Assembly (NCBI GenBank): GCA_023228425.1
Contig: JALOBE010000002.1
Span: 113,492-177,491 of the forward strand
From: Syntrophales bacterium
GTDB lineage: Bacteria; Desulfobacterota; Syntrophia; Syntrophales; UBA2210
Reading direction: 5' to 3'
DNA: 64,000 bases
Every line of letters begins with the position of its first letter. Positions within the stretch are counted from its first letter, which is position 1. The translations under genes were made by a program, and so were the position numbers. This document shows, one piece after another, positions 47,791 through 57,858 of the stretch. The notes under the pieces are model-generated. The model was not told the origin of the DNA. It saw nothing but the letters and a program-made list of their open reading frames with translations, and did no database searches.

Positions 47791-50112
47791 ATGACAGCAC
47801 TTTCAAAAACCGCCGTCGGGAACGATAATCCCGACGATCGCCAGGTCACCGATCTGGAACAGCAGCTGAATTACCAGAAAAGATTTCAGGATATAACCTA
47901 CAAGATCCACGCGTCAAAGAACGTAAAGCAGATCCTCGTGGACCTGCGGGACGAGATGCTCAGCCTGTTTGACGCCAATTCCATGACGATCTACGTAATC
48001 GATGATACCACGAACGAAATATACTCGATGATGCTTACAGGGTCGACCCTCGGAGAAATCCGCCTTCCCATCGACAACCACAGCATTGCCGGCTGCGTGG
48101 CAGCCAAAAAGAAGGTCCTGAACATCGCCGACGCCTACGATGATGCGGAACTGAGAAGCATCGACAAGGATTTGAGCTTCGACCGGCGCTGGGACCTGAA
48201 ATCGGGGGTCACGACACGGCAGGTCCTGGCGGTACCGGTCATATACAACGGCACGATTCGCGGCGTCGTACAGCTTATCAACACAAAGAGCGGCAAAGCG
48301 TTCTGTACAAGAGACCAGTCCCTGGTGGAGGAAATGGCCAAGGTTCTGGGGCTGGCCTTTTACAACCAGGAACGTATCAAGCAGAAGAAAAAATCAAAGT
48401 TCGACTACCTTATTCGAAGAGGTCTCATAGGGGTCGAGGACCTGGAAAAGTCCTGGGCGGAAGCGCGGGACAAACGGGTAACAATCGAACAGTACCTGAT
48501 GAAGACCTTCAAGATACCCAAGAGCGAAATCGGAAATTCCCTGAGTGAATTTTATAACTGCCGTTTCGTTGAATTCAGCGAAAAGACTGCAACCCCCTAC
48601 GATCTGCTCAAGAATCTGAAGGAGGAATACCTGCGCCGGGAACTCTGGGTCCCCCTGGAGAGAACAGAGGGAACCATCAGGATCATTATCGACGACCCGA
48701 ACAACATCATAAAGCGCGACATGATCGAGCGACTGTTGAAGACCCGGAACGTGACCTATGACATCGCCCTCTATGAAGACATTGTAAAGTTCATCAATCA
48801 CTTCTACCAGACCGGCGATACAGAGGGAACTATCTCCGATCTCATCGGCAGGCTCGACGGCGACGAGGACGAAAGCGAACTCTCTGTCGATGAGGACATC
48901 ACCGAATCGGACAGTATCATCATGCAGCTGGTCAACAGAATCATCAACGATGCCTATGCGAGAAATGCCTCTGATATTCACATCGAACCAAGCATCATCA
49001 AGAAAACCCTTGAGGTCAGGTTTCGGGTCGACGGCATCCTCATGGTCTACCAGAGGGTTCCCTTCGGCTACCGAAACGCCGTGGTGTCGCGGATCAAGAT
49101 CATGTCGAACCTGGACATAACGGAACGGAGGCTTCCCCAGGACGGCAAGATCAAGTTCAGGCGGCCCCGGGGTGATGAAATCGAGCTTCGCGTCGCTACG
49201 ATCCCGAGCCAGGGAGGCATGGAAGATGTGGTTATGCGTATCCTGGCCAAGGGGGAAACCATGCCCCTGGAAGACATGGGTCTTTCAGAACGTAACTACC
49301 GTGAGATGGTGGAAAACATCCTCGTAAAACCCTACGGCATGTGCCTGGTGGTGGGTCCCACGGGATCGGGAAAAACGACAACGCTCCATGCGGCGCTGCA
49401 TTTCATCAACAAACCGGAAACCAAGATATGGACCGCCGAGGACCCCGTGGAAATCACCCAGTACGGGTTGCGGCAGGTTCAGATAAACCCGAAGATCGGT
49501 TTCGATTTCGCCTCGGCAATGCGGTCATTCCTCCGGGCCGACCCCGACGTCATCATGGTGGGTGAAATGCGCGACCATGAAACGGCGAAAACAGGCATCG
49601 AAGCGTCTCTGACGGGACACCTGGTTTTCAGCACCCTTCATACCAACAGTGCGCCTGAAACGGTCGTCCGCCTTCTTGACATGGGAATCGATCCCCTGAA
49701 CTTCGCCGATTCCCTGTTGGGCATTCTTGCCCAGCGTCTGGTCAGGACACTCTGCAAGGCCTGCAGAGAACCATACCACCCCACAAGGGAGGAATGCGAC
49801 GAACTTGCAGAGAACTACGGAGAGGAACTCTTCGCTATGCTCAACGTCCCCCACGGTGACGATCTGACCCTCAACCGGGCCAAGGGGTGTACCGTCTGTG
49901 ACGGCACAGGCTACCGGGGACGCATGGGCATTCATGAACTGCTCGTTGCGACCCCCGAGATAAAAGATATCATTCAGAAACAAGGGACCGCTGAGAACAT
50001 TCGCACCAAGGCCGTAGAACAGGGAATGCGGACACTGCTCCAGGACGGCATCGAAAAAGTGTTAAGGGGAGTTACCGATTTCATCCAGGTCCGTCGTGTC
50101 TGCATCAAGTAG
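47791..50112 (+). CDS. GAF-domain type II/IV secretion ATPase (GspE/PilB family)
   Basis: A 773-residue protein. A GAF domain occupies about residues 40-190, an N1-type MshEN domain about 205-335, and the secretion ATPase the rest: ASDIHIEP, Walker A GPTGSGKTTT, RADPDVIMVGEMRD and SLTGHLVFSTLHTN. A tetracysteine zinc module (CKAC and CTVCDGTGYRG) follows. Such ATPases drive pilus or pseudopilus assembly at the inner membrane. The extra GAF domain suggests control by a small molecule, possibly a cyclic nucleotide. No other secretion or pilus genes are in the window. Confidence 0.92.
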   Translation: MTALSKTAVGNDNPDDRQVTDLEQQLNYQKRFQDITYKIHASKNVKQILVDLRDEMLSLFDANSMTIYVIDDTTNEIYSMMLTGSTLGEIRLPIDNHSIAGCVAAKKKVLNIADAYDDAELRSIDKDLSFDRRWDLKSGVTTRQVLAVPVIYNGTIRGVVQLINTKSGKAFCTRDQSLVEEMAKVLGLAFYNQERIKQKKKSKFDYLIRRGLIGVEDLEKSWAEARDKRVTIEQYLMKTFKIPKSEIGNSLSEFYNCRFVEFSEKTATPYDLLKNLKEEYLRRELWVPLERTEGTIRIIIDDPNNIIKRDMIERLLKTRNVTYDIALYEDIVKFINHFYQTGDTEGTISDLIGRLDGDEDESELSVDEDITESDSIIMQLVNRIINDAYARNASDIHIEPSIIKKTLEVRFRVDGILMVYQRVPFGYRNAVVSRIKIMSNLDITERRLPQDGKIKFRRPRGDEIELRVATIPSQGGMEDVVMRILAKGETMPLEDMGLSERNYREMVENILVKPYGMCLVVGPTGSGKTTTLHAALHFINKPETKIWTAEDPVEITQYGLRQVQINPKIGFDFASAMRSFLRADPDVIMVGEMRDHETAKTGIEASLTGHLVFSTLHTNSAPETVVRLLDMGIDPLNFADSLLGILAQRLVRTLCKACREPYHPTREECDELAENYGEELFAMLNVPHGDDLTLNRAKGCTVCDGTGYRGRMGIHELLVATPEIKDIIQKQGTAENIRTKAVEQGMRTLLQDGIEKVLRGVTDFIQVRRVCIK

Positions 50113-50162
50113 CGTGGCGGAACGAGCCGATACCCGGGAGCCCCGGATTGTGGCCCCGGCCC

Positions 50163-52787
50163 TTATTGTTTCAGCCGGTCCTTCCAGAGGCTGATCATGC
50201 TCAGGGCATCGAGAGGCGTCAGGGTATCGGTGTCGAGTTCCCTGATGTCACGCAGGACCCGCTCCCCCTCATCGACAAAAAGAGAAAGCTGCCCCGGGTT
50301 TTTTACGCGGCCCAGCCCTCTCCCGTCGGCGATCTTCGGCAGTCCGGTTTCGTTCAGCTCGCCCCGCTCCAGGTTCCGGAGCACCTCACGGGCCCTCGTG
50401 AGAACGGCCTCGGGAACGCCGGCAAGGCGGGCGACCTGGATGCCGTAGCTCCTGTTCGTACCTCCCGCAACGATCCTCCGCAGAAAGATGATCCGGTCAC
50501 CCCACTCCTTTACGGCGATGCTGTAATTTTTTACGCCTTCCCTGGTTCGCGCGATGTCCGTCAGTTCGTGGTAGTGCGTGGCAAAGAGCGTCCGCGCGCC
50601 GATGCGCTCGCTGTCGTGAATATACTCGCTCACGGCCCAGGCGATGCTGAGACCGTCGAAAGTACTGGTCCCCCGACCCACCTCGTCAAGCAGGATGAGG
50701 CTTCCCGCGGTGGCGTTTTTCAGAATCGAAGCCACTTCCATCATTTCCACCATGAAGGTGCTCCTGCCCCTGGCGAGACTGTCGCCGGCGCCCACCCGGG
50801 TGAATATCCGATCCACAACGCCGATCTCGGCGGAATCGGCCGGAACAAAGCTGCCCATCTGGGCCAGCAGGACGATGAGGGCCGTCTGCCTGATGTAGGT
50901 CGATTTGCCGGCCATGTTGGGTCCCGTGATTATGAGAAAGCGGTTCGCCCCCCGGTCAAGAAACGTGTCGTTGGCAACGAAGCCGTCGTCCAGGTTCATC
51001 CGTTCCACCACGGCATGGCGCCCCTCGCGGATGGAGATTACGTCTCCGTCATCCACCCGCGGGCAGCAGTAGCCGTAAAGGTCGGCCACTTCGGCAAGGG
51101 AGTGGAGCACGTCCAGGTCGGCCACGAGGGAAGCCGTTTTCTGGACCCGGGCGATTTCCCGGGCAATCTTTTCACGGACTTCGACAAACAGGTCATACTC
51201 GCGTTCCCTTCGCCGCTCTTCGGCATTCAGCACCTGTTCCTCGTAGCGCTTGAGTTCTTCATTGATGTATCGTTCCGCGTTTACCAGGGTCTGCTTCCTG
51301 ACATAATCGTGGGGAACCAGCCCGGAGTTGGCCTTGGTCACTTCTATGTAATACCCGAAAACGTTGTTGAAACCGATCTTGAGGCTCCCGATGCCCGTCT
51401 TTTTCCGTTCCCGTTCCTCCATAGCCGCAATCCAGCGCTTGCCGTCCATGGACATGGAAACAAGCTCATCCAGCTGTGGGTCGTACCCCCCTTTGATCAG
51501 GGAACCCTCGCGGATGGAAAGAGGCGGGGCATCGACAATGGCCCGTTCCACCAGGCGGGCCACGTCATCACAGTCATCCATTGATTCGACGATAGAAACC
51601 GGAAGAGGGGAGTTGAAGGGACGAACCATGTCCTTCAGCGCCGGAACCACCCCCAGGGACTTCCCCAGGGCCACAAGGTCACGCCCGTTCGCAACACCCA
51701 TGGACACCCTGCTTCCCAGGCGCTCCAGGTCGTATACCCGTGAAAGGAGTCCGCGAATGTCACTTCTGCGCGCCGGATCCTCTTTGAACTCGGCGACGGC
51801 GGCGAGGCGCTCGCCGATTTTTCCGGGAGACACAAGGGGGTACGTCATCCATCGCCGGAGACGGCGCCCGCCCATGGCCGTAACCGTCTTGTCCAGTACA
51901 TGGACCAGCGATCCCTCTTTCCTGTTGTCCTGAATCGTGGCGAAGAGTTCCAGGTTACGCCGCGCCGTTTCATCAAGAACGAGATGATCCCCGGCGTGAT
52001 ACCAGGTAAGGGCCCGTACGTGGGCCGGCCCCTCCCGCTGTGTCTCCCGCACATACCGCACCAGCGCGCCCGCCGCCCGGGTCATGGACCGATACCGTTC
52101 AAGATCAACGTCCCGGGTTGCATCGCCTGGAAACTGTTCCCTGAGAACCGTCCGGGCCTCTTCATAGTCAAAGATCGAAGAATCCAGACGAGTCACCATG
52201 CAGCCGCGGGTCTCGGCGGCCAGTGCCTCGAGACCTGAATTCCCGTCCGTCTTGCTGCTGAGCAGAACTTCCTTAAATCCGAGACTGAAAACATCGGCCG
52301 TAAAGGTTTCACGGTCATCCGTTTCGGTCACGTTAAATTCCCCCGTGGAAAGATCGAGAAAGGCGAGGCCGTATCGTCCCGCCTCCTCGTACCAGGCGGC
52401 AATGTAATTGTTTTCTTTTTCCGAGAGGTTGTCGGCATCCATGACCAGGCCCGGTGTCACCACCCGTACAACCTCGCGTTTCACCAGACCTTTTGTTTCT
52501 CGGGGATCCTCCATCTGCTCACAGATGGCAACCTTGAATCCCCCCTCGATCAGCTTTGCAAGGTAACCCGATGCCGCGTGGTAAGGAATTCCGCAGAGGG
52601 GAACACTGTCTTCCCGTCCCTTGTTTCGTGACGTCAGGGTTATTTCCAGGACGTTCGAGGCAACCACGGCATCTTCAAAAAACATTTCGTAGAAGTCACC
52701 CATCCTGAAGAACAGAATACAGTCGGGGTATTGTTCCTTGATGTCCAGGTATTGCCGCATGGCCGGCGTCAGGTTCATCACTCCCAC
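50163..52787 (-). CDS. mutS: DNA mismatch repair protein MutS
   Basis: An 874-residue MutS with the mismatch-reading FRMGDFYEMFFEDA near the N-terminus, Walker A GPNMAGKSTYIRQ, and DEVGRGTSTFDGLSIAWAV. The C-terminal region ends in an ELDTDTLTPLDALSMISLWK tail of the dimer/tetramer type. It recognises mismatches and recruits MutL. The GTG at 52787 has AAGGGTGA upstream; an ATG three codons later is the alternative. Its start overlaps the upstream small membrane protein gene by 10 bases. Confidence 0.97.
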   Translation of the reverse strand: MGVMNLTPAMRQYLDIKEQYPDCILFFRMGDFYEMFFEDAVVASNVLEITLTSRNKGREDSVPLCGIPYHAASGYLAKLIEGGFKVAICEQMEDPRETKGLVKREVVRVVTPGLVMDADNLSEKENNYIAAWYEEAGRYGLAFLDLSTGEFNVTETDDRETFTADVFSLGFKEVLLSSKTDGNSGLEALAAETRGCMVTRLDSSIFDYEEARTVLREQFPGDATRDVDLERYRSMTRAAGALVRYVRETQREGPAHVRALTWYHAGDHLVLDETARRNLELFATIQDNRKEGSLVHVLDKTVTAMGGRRLRRWMTYPLVSPGKIGERLAAVAEFKEDPARRSDIRGLLSRVYDLERLGSRVSMGVANGRDLVALGKSLGVVPALKDMVRPFNSPLPVSIVESMDDCDDVARLVERAIVDAPPLSIREGSLIKGGYDPQLDELVSMSMDGKRWIAAMEERERKKTGIGSLKIGFNNVFGYYIEVTKANSGLVPHDYVRKQTLVNAERYINEELKRYEEQVLNAEERRREREYDLFVEVREKIAREIARVQKTASLVADLDVLHSLAEVADLYGYCCPRVDDGDVISIREGRHAVVERMNLDDGFVANDTFLDRGANRFLIITGPNMAGKSTYIRQTALIVLLAQMGSFVPADSAEIGVVDRIFTRVGAGDSLARGRSTFMVEMMEVASILKNATAGSLILLDEVGRGTSTFDGLSIAWAVSEYIHDSERIGARTLFATHYHELTDIARTREGVKNYSIAVKEWGDRIIFLRRIVAGGTNRSYGIQVARLAGVPEAVLTRAREVLRNLERGELNETGLPKIADGRGLGRVKNPGQLSLFVDEGERVLRDIRELDTDTLTPLDALSMISLWKDRLKQ

Positions 52788-53203
52788 CGATCGTCACCCT
52801 TCTTCTCGAGATCAATGTATCCTTCCGTTCCGTCAGGTCCCGCGGAAGACTTTCTTCTCCCGTCGATACCGCGGTGTAGCGCCTCCAGAAGAGTACTCAC
52901 GATGCTGATTATAAGGGCCGCGAAAACAGCTGTCCAGAATCCCTGGACAGAGAACCCCGGGACGACTCCGGAAGCCATCTTGATAAGCAGGGCATTGATG
53001 ATGAAGGTAAAAAGCCCCAGGCTGAGGACGTTGATGGGCAGTGTCAGGACGAGCAGAATGGGCCTGAAGAAGGTGTTCAGGAAGCCGAGAACGGCGGCGG
53101 TGAAAAGCGCGGAGAAAAAGCTGGTGATCTGAACCCCCTCAAGCAGACAGGAAGCGACCATGACGGCAACGGTCAGTATCAGCCACCGAATCAGTATGAT
53201 CAT
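52778..53203 (-). CDS. Small membrane protein of the phage-holin-IV-like family
   Basis: A 141-residue protein with four hydrophobic segments (starting LIRWLILTVAVMVASCLLEGV) and the family blocks FFSALFTAAVLGFLNTFFRPIL and LPINVLSLGLFTFIINALL. These chromosomal proteins are named after a mycobacterial phage holin but are widespread, with no proven function. The C-terminal tail is charged and cytoplasmic. The ATG at 53203 gives the usual N-terminus; the long upstream frame runs through a dispersed repeat and is not coding. It overlaps mutS by 10 bases. Confidence 0.82.
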   Translation of the reverse strand: MIILIRWLILTVAVMVASCLLEGVQITSFFSALFTAAVLGFLNTFFRPILLVLTLPINVLSLGLFTFIINALLIKMASGVVPGFSVQGFWTAVFAALIISIVSTLLEALHRGIDGRRKSSAGPDGTEGYIDLEKKGDDRWE

Positions 53204-53349
53204 TATTTGGAGTACTCCATCGTGGTGCGTGGCATGCCGGGGAAAAGTCCCGCCCGATGAGCGCCGTCCCGTGCATGCCGATGACACGGTAGTATACCAT
53301 GAAGTTTCGTCTTGTCGAGCGCCCCACTGTCGTTTGCGCTCCGTAAAAG

Positions 53350-53475
53350 GCGAAAAACGTCCGATAGAGGACGGTTCTGTAAAAAGCTCCTTGAGGCACG
53401 GCGCGCACATCCTGAGGAACGAGGCGTATTGTGGGGTACGCCGCAGTGACGAAGGCCGCAGCGCGACGAGGCAAC
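53350..53475 (+). repeat. Dispersed intergenic repeat
   Basis: Aligns by eye with the reverse complement of 42841-42972: GAGGACGGTTCTGTAAAAAG, GCGCGCACATCCTGAGGA and GTACGCCGCAGTGACGAAGG in the same order. The gap 53204-53573 holds no gene. Confidence 0.75.
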
Positions 53476-53573
53476 CGGTTATACTGCCGGAATCCATGTC
53501 TCCGATAGCTTTTGCGGGGCCGTCAATGGGTTCTTTCCCTGTCCGGCGGGAGGAAGCCATCCCGACGCCGGTC

Positions 53574-54482
53574 TCAGAGTATCAGAAGCCAGCGGTATTC
53601 CCGGATATGATCGAGCAACTCGTAAAGAACCGCGTTCTCATCGCTTGCGGTCATGCGCCCCAGGAAAACGGCCCTCAGGCGCGGGGAAGGTGCGAGTCCC
53701 ACGAGATCGGCAAGGGAGCCCGTCACAACCTTTCTGCCCAGGCCGCGGGCAACATCTGCCACGTGGCTGAATCGAACCGTGTATTCCGAGTGCCCCCGCA
53801 ACCTGATCTCCCGGGGATATCCGTTCCTTTCCAGGTCCCGTCCCAGGTAGTCCATGTCATGGGGAATGAGGGGATCACTGGAGTGCTCCGAAAGAAAGGC
53901 CGGCCGGCCCTTGCGGCACAGCTCCTCCACGACGAGAAGGACCCCCATGTTGAAATGAAAGAACCCCTCCGACGGAATGTCGAGACCGTAGCGGTCAACG
54001 AACCGCGCGGCCTCTTCCGGCAGGTTCTTCGGATCCAGGTTGATCCAGGTTTTGAGATCGCCGGCAACCTCGTTCATGATGAAAAGATCGATCCCCGACA
54101 GGCCCGGAAGCAGGCTCTGAATGTTTCCGTTGACAAAGGAGACCTTCTCCCGCCAGCGGAAAAGCACCCTTCTCTGACGCTCCAGGAGCTGCCTGGACAA
54201 GTCGAGCATGGTGACATGGCTGAAGGTATCACCACGGCTTTCAAGAAGACCTCTCATGAGGCTGCCGTAGCCTCCGCCGACCTCACAGACCCGCATTCCT
54301 GCCCGGAGAACACCCTGGTCGGCGAGCATTCGTCCCAGGGAGGCTCCGAAGGTTCTGGGCTCTTCGAGAGCCGCCATGTAGGGCGAATCGATACTGCCCA
54401 GTGATTCGCAGATGGTATATTCCGTCATGAGGTCCACGAGACCGTGACTGTAAAAATCCTCCGTTGTACTTATCCTTTTCAT
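53574..54482 (-). CDS. SAM-dependent methyltransferase-like protein
   Basis: A 302-residue protein with a class I methyltransferase motif I, VCEVGGGYGSLMRGLL (about residues 68-83), an acidic strand 2 end (VTMLDLSRQLL) and a motif-IV-like IDLFIMNEVAGDL. The rest does not let me name a substrate. A distant likeness to the MidA/NDUFAF7 group is possible. The ATG at 54482 is preferred; the longer frame upstream enters the promoter region of the divergent aconitase gene. Confidence 0.65.
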   Translation of the reverse strand: MKRISTTEDFYSHGLVDLMTEYTICESLGSIDSPYMAALEEPRTFGASLGRMLADQGVLRAGMRVCEVGGGYGSLMRGLLESRGDTFSHVTMLDLSRQLLERQRRVLFRWREKVSFVNGNIQSLLPGLSGIDLFIMNEVAGDLKTWINLDPKNLPEEAARFVDRYGLDIPSEGFFHFNMGVLLVVEELCRKGRPAFLSEHSSDPLIPHDMDYLGRDLERNGYPREIRLRGHSEYTVRFSHVADVARGLGRKVVTGSLADLVGLAPSPRLRAVFLGRMTASDENAVLYELLDHIREYRWLLIL

Positions 54483-54613
54483 GGGTCGCAGAACTCCGGT
54501 CCCGCAATGACGTCCACCGCCCGGTACCGGGCGGGACACGCGTGAGATTACCGTTGCTATTCTCGACCATTTCATATAGTAAGTAGTACTTTATTTTGCA
54601 AGTTGGAGCTTCT

Positions 54614-56578
54614 ATGGGACAGAGCCTGACGGAAAAAATCATCGAATCGCACCTTGTGGCAGGAACCTGGCATCCCGGGCGGCAGATCGCCATCAGGATC
54701 GATCAGACCCTCACACAGGACGCCACGGGAACCATGGCCTACCTTCAATTTGAAGCAATGGGCATTCCCCGGCCTGCGACGGACCTTTCCGTGAGTTACA
54801 TCGATCACAATACGATCCAGATCGGCTTTGAAAACGCCGATGATCACCGTTACCTTCACGATGTGGCCCGGAAATACGGTATCCGGCTCTCCCGGGCGGG
54901 AAACGGCATCTGTCACCAGGTACACCTGGAGCGATTCGGTGTACCCGGCACAACCCTTCTCGGTTCCGACAGCCACACCCCCACGGCGGGAGGACTGGGA
55001 ATGCTGGCCATCGGGACCGGAGGTCTTGACGTGGCCCTGGCCATGGCCGGCCGGCCCTTCTACCTGGCCTGTCCCCGGGTTATCGAAATAAAGCTGATCG
55101 GGGCGCTCTCTCCCTGGGTGACGGCAAAGGATGTCATTCTACACGTACTCCGGCATTTTACCACCCGGGGGAACGTGGGGAGCGTCTTCGAATACACAGG
55201 CGACGGAGTGACGACCCTGTCCGTGCCCGAACGTGCCACCATAACCAACATGGGAGCAGAGTGCGGTGTCACCACGTCGATCTTCCCCAGCGACGGGACC
55301 ACAAGACGCTTTCTCACATCCCAGGGGCGGGGCGGGGACTGGAAGGAACTCACGGCTGACCGGGACGCCCTCTATGACGGCCTGTTCTCCATCGACCTGA
55401 CGACACTGGAACCGCTGGTTGCCACACCCCACAGTCCGGAAAACGTCGTGGAGCTGAAAAACATCAGCGGCCTTCCCGTTGACCAGGTCTGTATAGGAAG
55501 CTGCACAAACGGATCGTTCCATGACCTGGCCATGGCCGCGTCGATTCTGAAGGGACGGGTCATACACGAAGACGTAAGCCTTATCGTGGCTCCCGGATCG
55601 AGGCAGGTGCTGGAAAACCTGGCCCGGGACGGCTACCTCGCCGACCTGATAGCAGCGGGAGCCCGCATTGATGAATGTGCCTGCGGTTTCTGCATCGGCA
55701 ACAGCTGCAGCCCCCCATCCCGTGGGGTATCGCTGCGTACATCGAACAGGAATTTCAGAGGGCGGTCGGGAACAGCCGACGCGGACGTGTACCTCGTAAG
55801 CCCTGTATCAGCGGCCGCGGCGGCCGTCACGGGTGTTATCACCGATCCCCGGACACTGGGAATCGAATTCCCCCGCGTCCCCCTGCCCGACACATTTCAT
55901 GTCGACGACGGCATGATTCTGTTTCACCACGAGCCTCCGGGAGAACCCGTCGAAATCCGCAGAGGCGGAAACATAGGGCAACCGCCGGTCAATCAACCTT
56001 TTCCGGAAGAAATTTCCGGAGAGGTTCTCATCAAGGTGGGAGACCGGGTTACGACGGACCACATCATGCCTGCGGGCGAACTCATGAAATACCGCTCCAA
56101 CATCGAACGCTACGCTGAATTCGTTTTCAAACCGATCGATCCGTCCTTCCCGGAACGGGCCCGGCACCTGAAAGCCCGGGGGGGACAGGGTATCATCGTG
56201 GCGGGGCTGTCCTACGGCCAGGGTTCATCCCGCGAACACGCGGCCATGTGTCCCATGCACCTGGGCGTCAAGGCCGTTATCGCCCTGTCCTTTGAACGGA
56301 TCCACGCGGCAAATCTCATAAATTTCGGTATCCTTCCCATACTGTTCAGCACGAACGACGACTATGAAGCTGTCCAGACGGGCGACACCCTCCACATACC
56401 CCACATACGGGCCCGGATCGCGTCATCCGGCACGCTGACGATTCATAACCGTACCAGGGGCACCACCTTCCAGGGAATTCTGGATCTTTCGGAGCGGGAT
56501 AAAGAGATTCTCCCGGCCGGCGGCGCCCTGAATCTCGTAAGAAAACAGGATGTTTCAAAGGACGAAAAGCACCGATAA
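54614..56578 (+). CDS. Aconitate hydratase
   Basis: A 654-residue aconitase-superfamily enzyme in the single-chain, roughly 650-residue form. Family blocks are GSDSHTPTAGGLGMLAIGTGG, and the [4Fe-4S] cysteines in CIGSCTNGSF and CACGFCIGNSC. The C-terminal swivel domain has GLSYGQGSSREHAAM with the catalytic serine region. It would isomerise citrate and isocitrate. It is followed by NADP-type isocitrate dehydrogenase, which supports the TCA role over homoaconitase or isopropylmalate isomerase. The ATG at 54614 has GGAG upstream. Confidence 0.92.
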   Translation: MGQSLTEKIIESHLVAGTWHPGRQIAIRIDQTLTQDATGTMAYLQFEAMGIPRPATDLSVSYIDHNTIQIGFENADDHRYLHDVARKYGIRLSRAGNGICHQVHLERFGVPGTTLLGSDSHTPTAGGLGMLAIGTGGLDVALAMAGRPFYLACPRVIEIKLIGALSPWVTAKDVILHVLRHFTTRGNVGSVFEYTGDGVTTLSVPERATITNMGAECGVTTSIFPSDGTTRRFLTSQGRGGDWKELTADRDALYDGLFSIDLTTLEPLVATPHSPENVVELKNISGLPVDQVCIGSCTNGSFHDLAMAASILKGRVIHEDVSLIVAPGSRQVLENLARDGYLADLIAAGARIDECACGFCIGNSCSPPSRGVSLRTSNRNFRGRSGTADADVYLVSPVSAAAAAVTGVITDPRTLGIEFPRVPLPDTFHVDDGMILFHHEPPGEPVEIRRGGNIGQPPVNQPFPEEISGEVLIKVGDRVTTDHIMPAGELMKYRSNIERYAEFVFKPIDPSFPERARHLKARGGQGIIVAGLSYGQGSSREHAAMCPMHLGVKAVIALSFERIHAANLINFGILPILFSTNDDYEAVQTGDTLHIPHIRARIASSGTLTIHNRTRGTTFQGILDLSERDKEILPAGGALNLVRKQDVSKDEKHR

Positions 56579-56583
56579 CCACC

Positions 56584-56606
56584 CGGGCGATTACAGCCCG
56601 TTTTTT
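56584..56606 (+). terminator. Weak intrinsic terminator between aconitase and isocitrate dehydrogenase
   Basis: A 5-bp stem (CGGGC with GCCCG, 7-base loop) followed at once by six Ts, 5 bases after the aconitase stop. The short stem suggests partial termination, leaving some read-through to the next gene. Confidence 0.5.
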
Positions 56607-56631
56607 GATCCCCCTACAGGAAAGGCAATCC

Positions 56632-57858
56632 ATGTCGCGCTACCGGAACATAAAAGTGAAAACACCCCTCGTCGAGATGGACGGTGACGAGATGACCCGC
56701 GTCATGTGGGCCATGATCAAGGAAAAGCTCATCATCCCCCATCTCGACATAGACCTGCGCTACTACGATCTCCATGTGGCGAACCGCGACGCCACCGATG
56801 ACCGGGTAACGGAAGAAGCGGCCCGGGCCATTATGCGATTCGGCGTGGGAGTCAAGTGCGCCACAATCACGGCGAACGCCGAACGGGTCAAAGAGTACGA
56901 TCTCAAGGGAATGCTCAAGAGCCCCAACGCCACCATCAGGGCCATGCTCGACGGAACGGTGTTCAGAAAGCCCATCCTGGTACAAAACATACAACCCTTC
57001 ATTCGCTCCTGGAAAAAGCCGATCATCATCGGAAGACACGCCTACGGTGACGTCTACAGCGGCGTGGAAGCGGCGATTCCCGGGCCCGGACGGGTAGAGC
57101 TTGTCTACACTCCCGATGCGGCCGGCGATATCCGCCGCGAGGTCATACACGATTTCGAGGGTCCCGGCATAGTCCAGGGAATTCACAACACCGACGAATC
57201 CATCCGGAGCTTCGCAGCCGCCTGCTTTTCCTACGCCTGGGAAGAAAAGATCGACCTCTGGTTCAGCACCAAGGATACCATATCCAAGACCTATGATGCC
57301 CGGTTCCGGGACGTTTTCGAAACGGAATACCGGCAGAACTGGGTCGAGCGCTACCGGGAGGCGGGTATCGAATATTTCTTCACCCTCATTGACGATGCCG
57401 TGGCCCGGGTTGTCCGGTCCGGAGGCGGATTTCTCTGGGCTCTCAAGAACTATGACGGCGATGTCATGTCCGACATGATCGCCGCCGCCTGCGGAAGCCT
57501 TGCCATGATGACTTCCGTCCTCGTGTCCCCCCGGGGGTGGTACGAGTATGAGGCCGCCCACGGCACCGTCCGGAAACACTACTACCGGCATCTGGGAGGG
57601 GAAGAGACGTCGACGAACTCGATGGCCCTGATTTTCGCCTGGTCCGGAGCTCTCAGAAAACGCGGAGAGCTCGACGACACGCCCGACGTGGTTGATTTCG
57701 CGAAGGACCTCGAACAGGCCTCCCTGGATACTATCGAATCGGGGATCATGACGGGTGACCTGGTTACCGTGGCTGATCATCACCCGGAAGCCCGCAAAGT
57801 AACAACGGAAGGTTTCATCGATGCCATCGTCAGGCGGCTTCGTGCCCGGCGGAGCTGA
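56632..57858 (+). CDS. icd: Isocitrate dehydrogenase (NADP+), homodimeric eukaryote-like type
   Basis: A 408-residue type II isocitrate dehydrogenase. It starts KVKTPLVEMDGDEMTRVMW, keeps the substrate-binding LKSPNATIRAMLDGTVFR, the TKDTISKTYDARF segment and EAAHGTVRKHYY with NADP contacts. It decarboxylates isocitrate to 2-oxoglutarate and reduces NADP+. The ATG at 56632 follows AGGAAAGG. Its 3' end overlaps the RlmN gene by 38 bases. Confidence 0.95.
   Translation: MSRYRNIKVKTPLVEMDGDEMTRVMWAMIKEKLIIPHLDIDLRYYDLHVANRDATDDRVTEEAARAIMRFGVGVKCATITANAERVKEYDLKGMLKSPNATIRAMLDGTVFRKPILVQNIQPFIRSWKKPIIIGRHAYGDVYSGVEAAIPGPGRVELVYTPDAAGDIRREVIHDFEGPGIVQGIHNTDESIRSFAAACFSYAWEEKIDLWFSTKDTISKTYDARFRDVFETEYRQNWVERYREAGIEYFFTLIDDAVARVVRSGGGFLWALKNYDGDVMSDMIAAACGSLAMMTSVLVSPRGWYEYEAAHGTVRKHYYRHLGGEETSTNSMALIFAWSGALRKRGELDDTPDVVDFAKDLEQASLDTIESGIMTGDLVTVADHHPEARKVTTEGFIDAIVRRLRARRS

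Noticed and set aside
53204..53560. N-terminal extension of the small membrane protein through the dispersed repeat
   Set aside because: The extension is low-quality sequence that is part of a repeat also found elsewhere, while the ATG at 53203 gives the normal family N-terminus.
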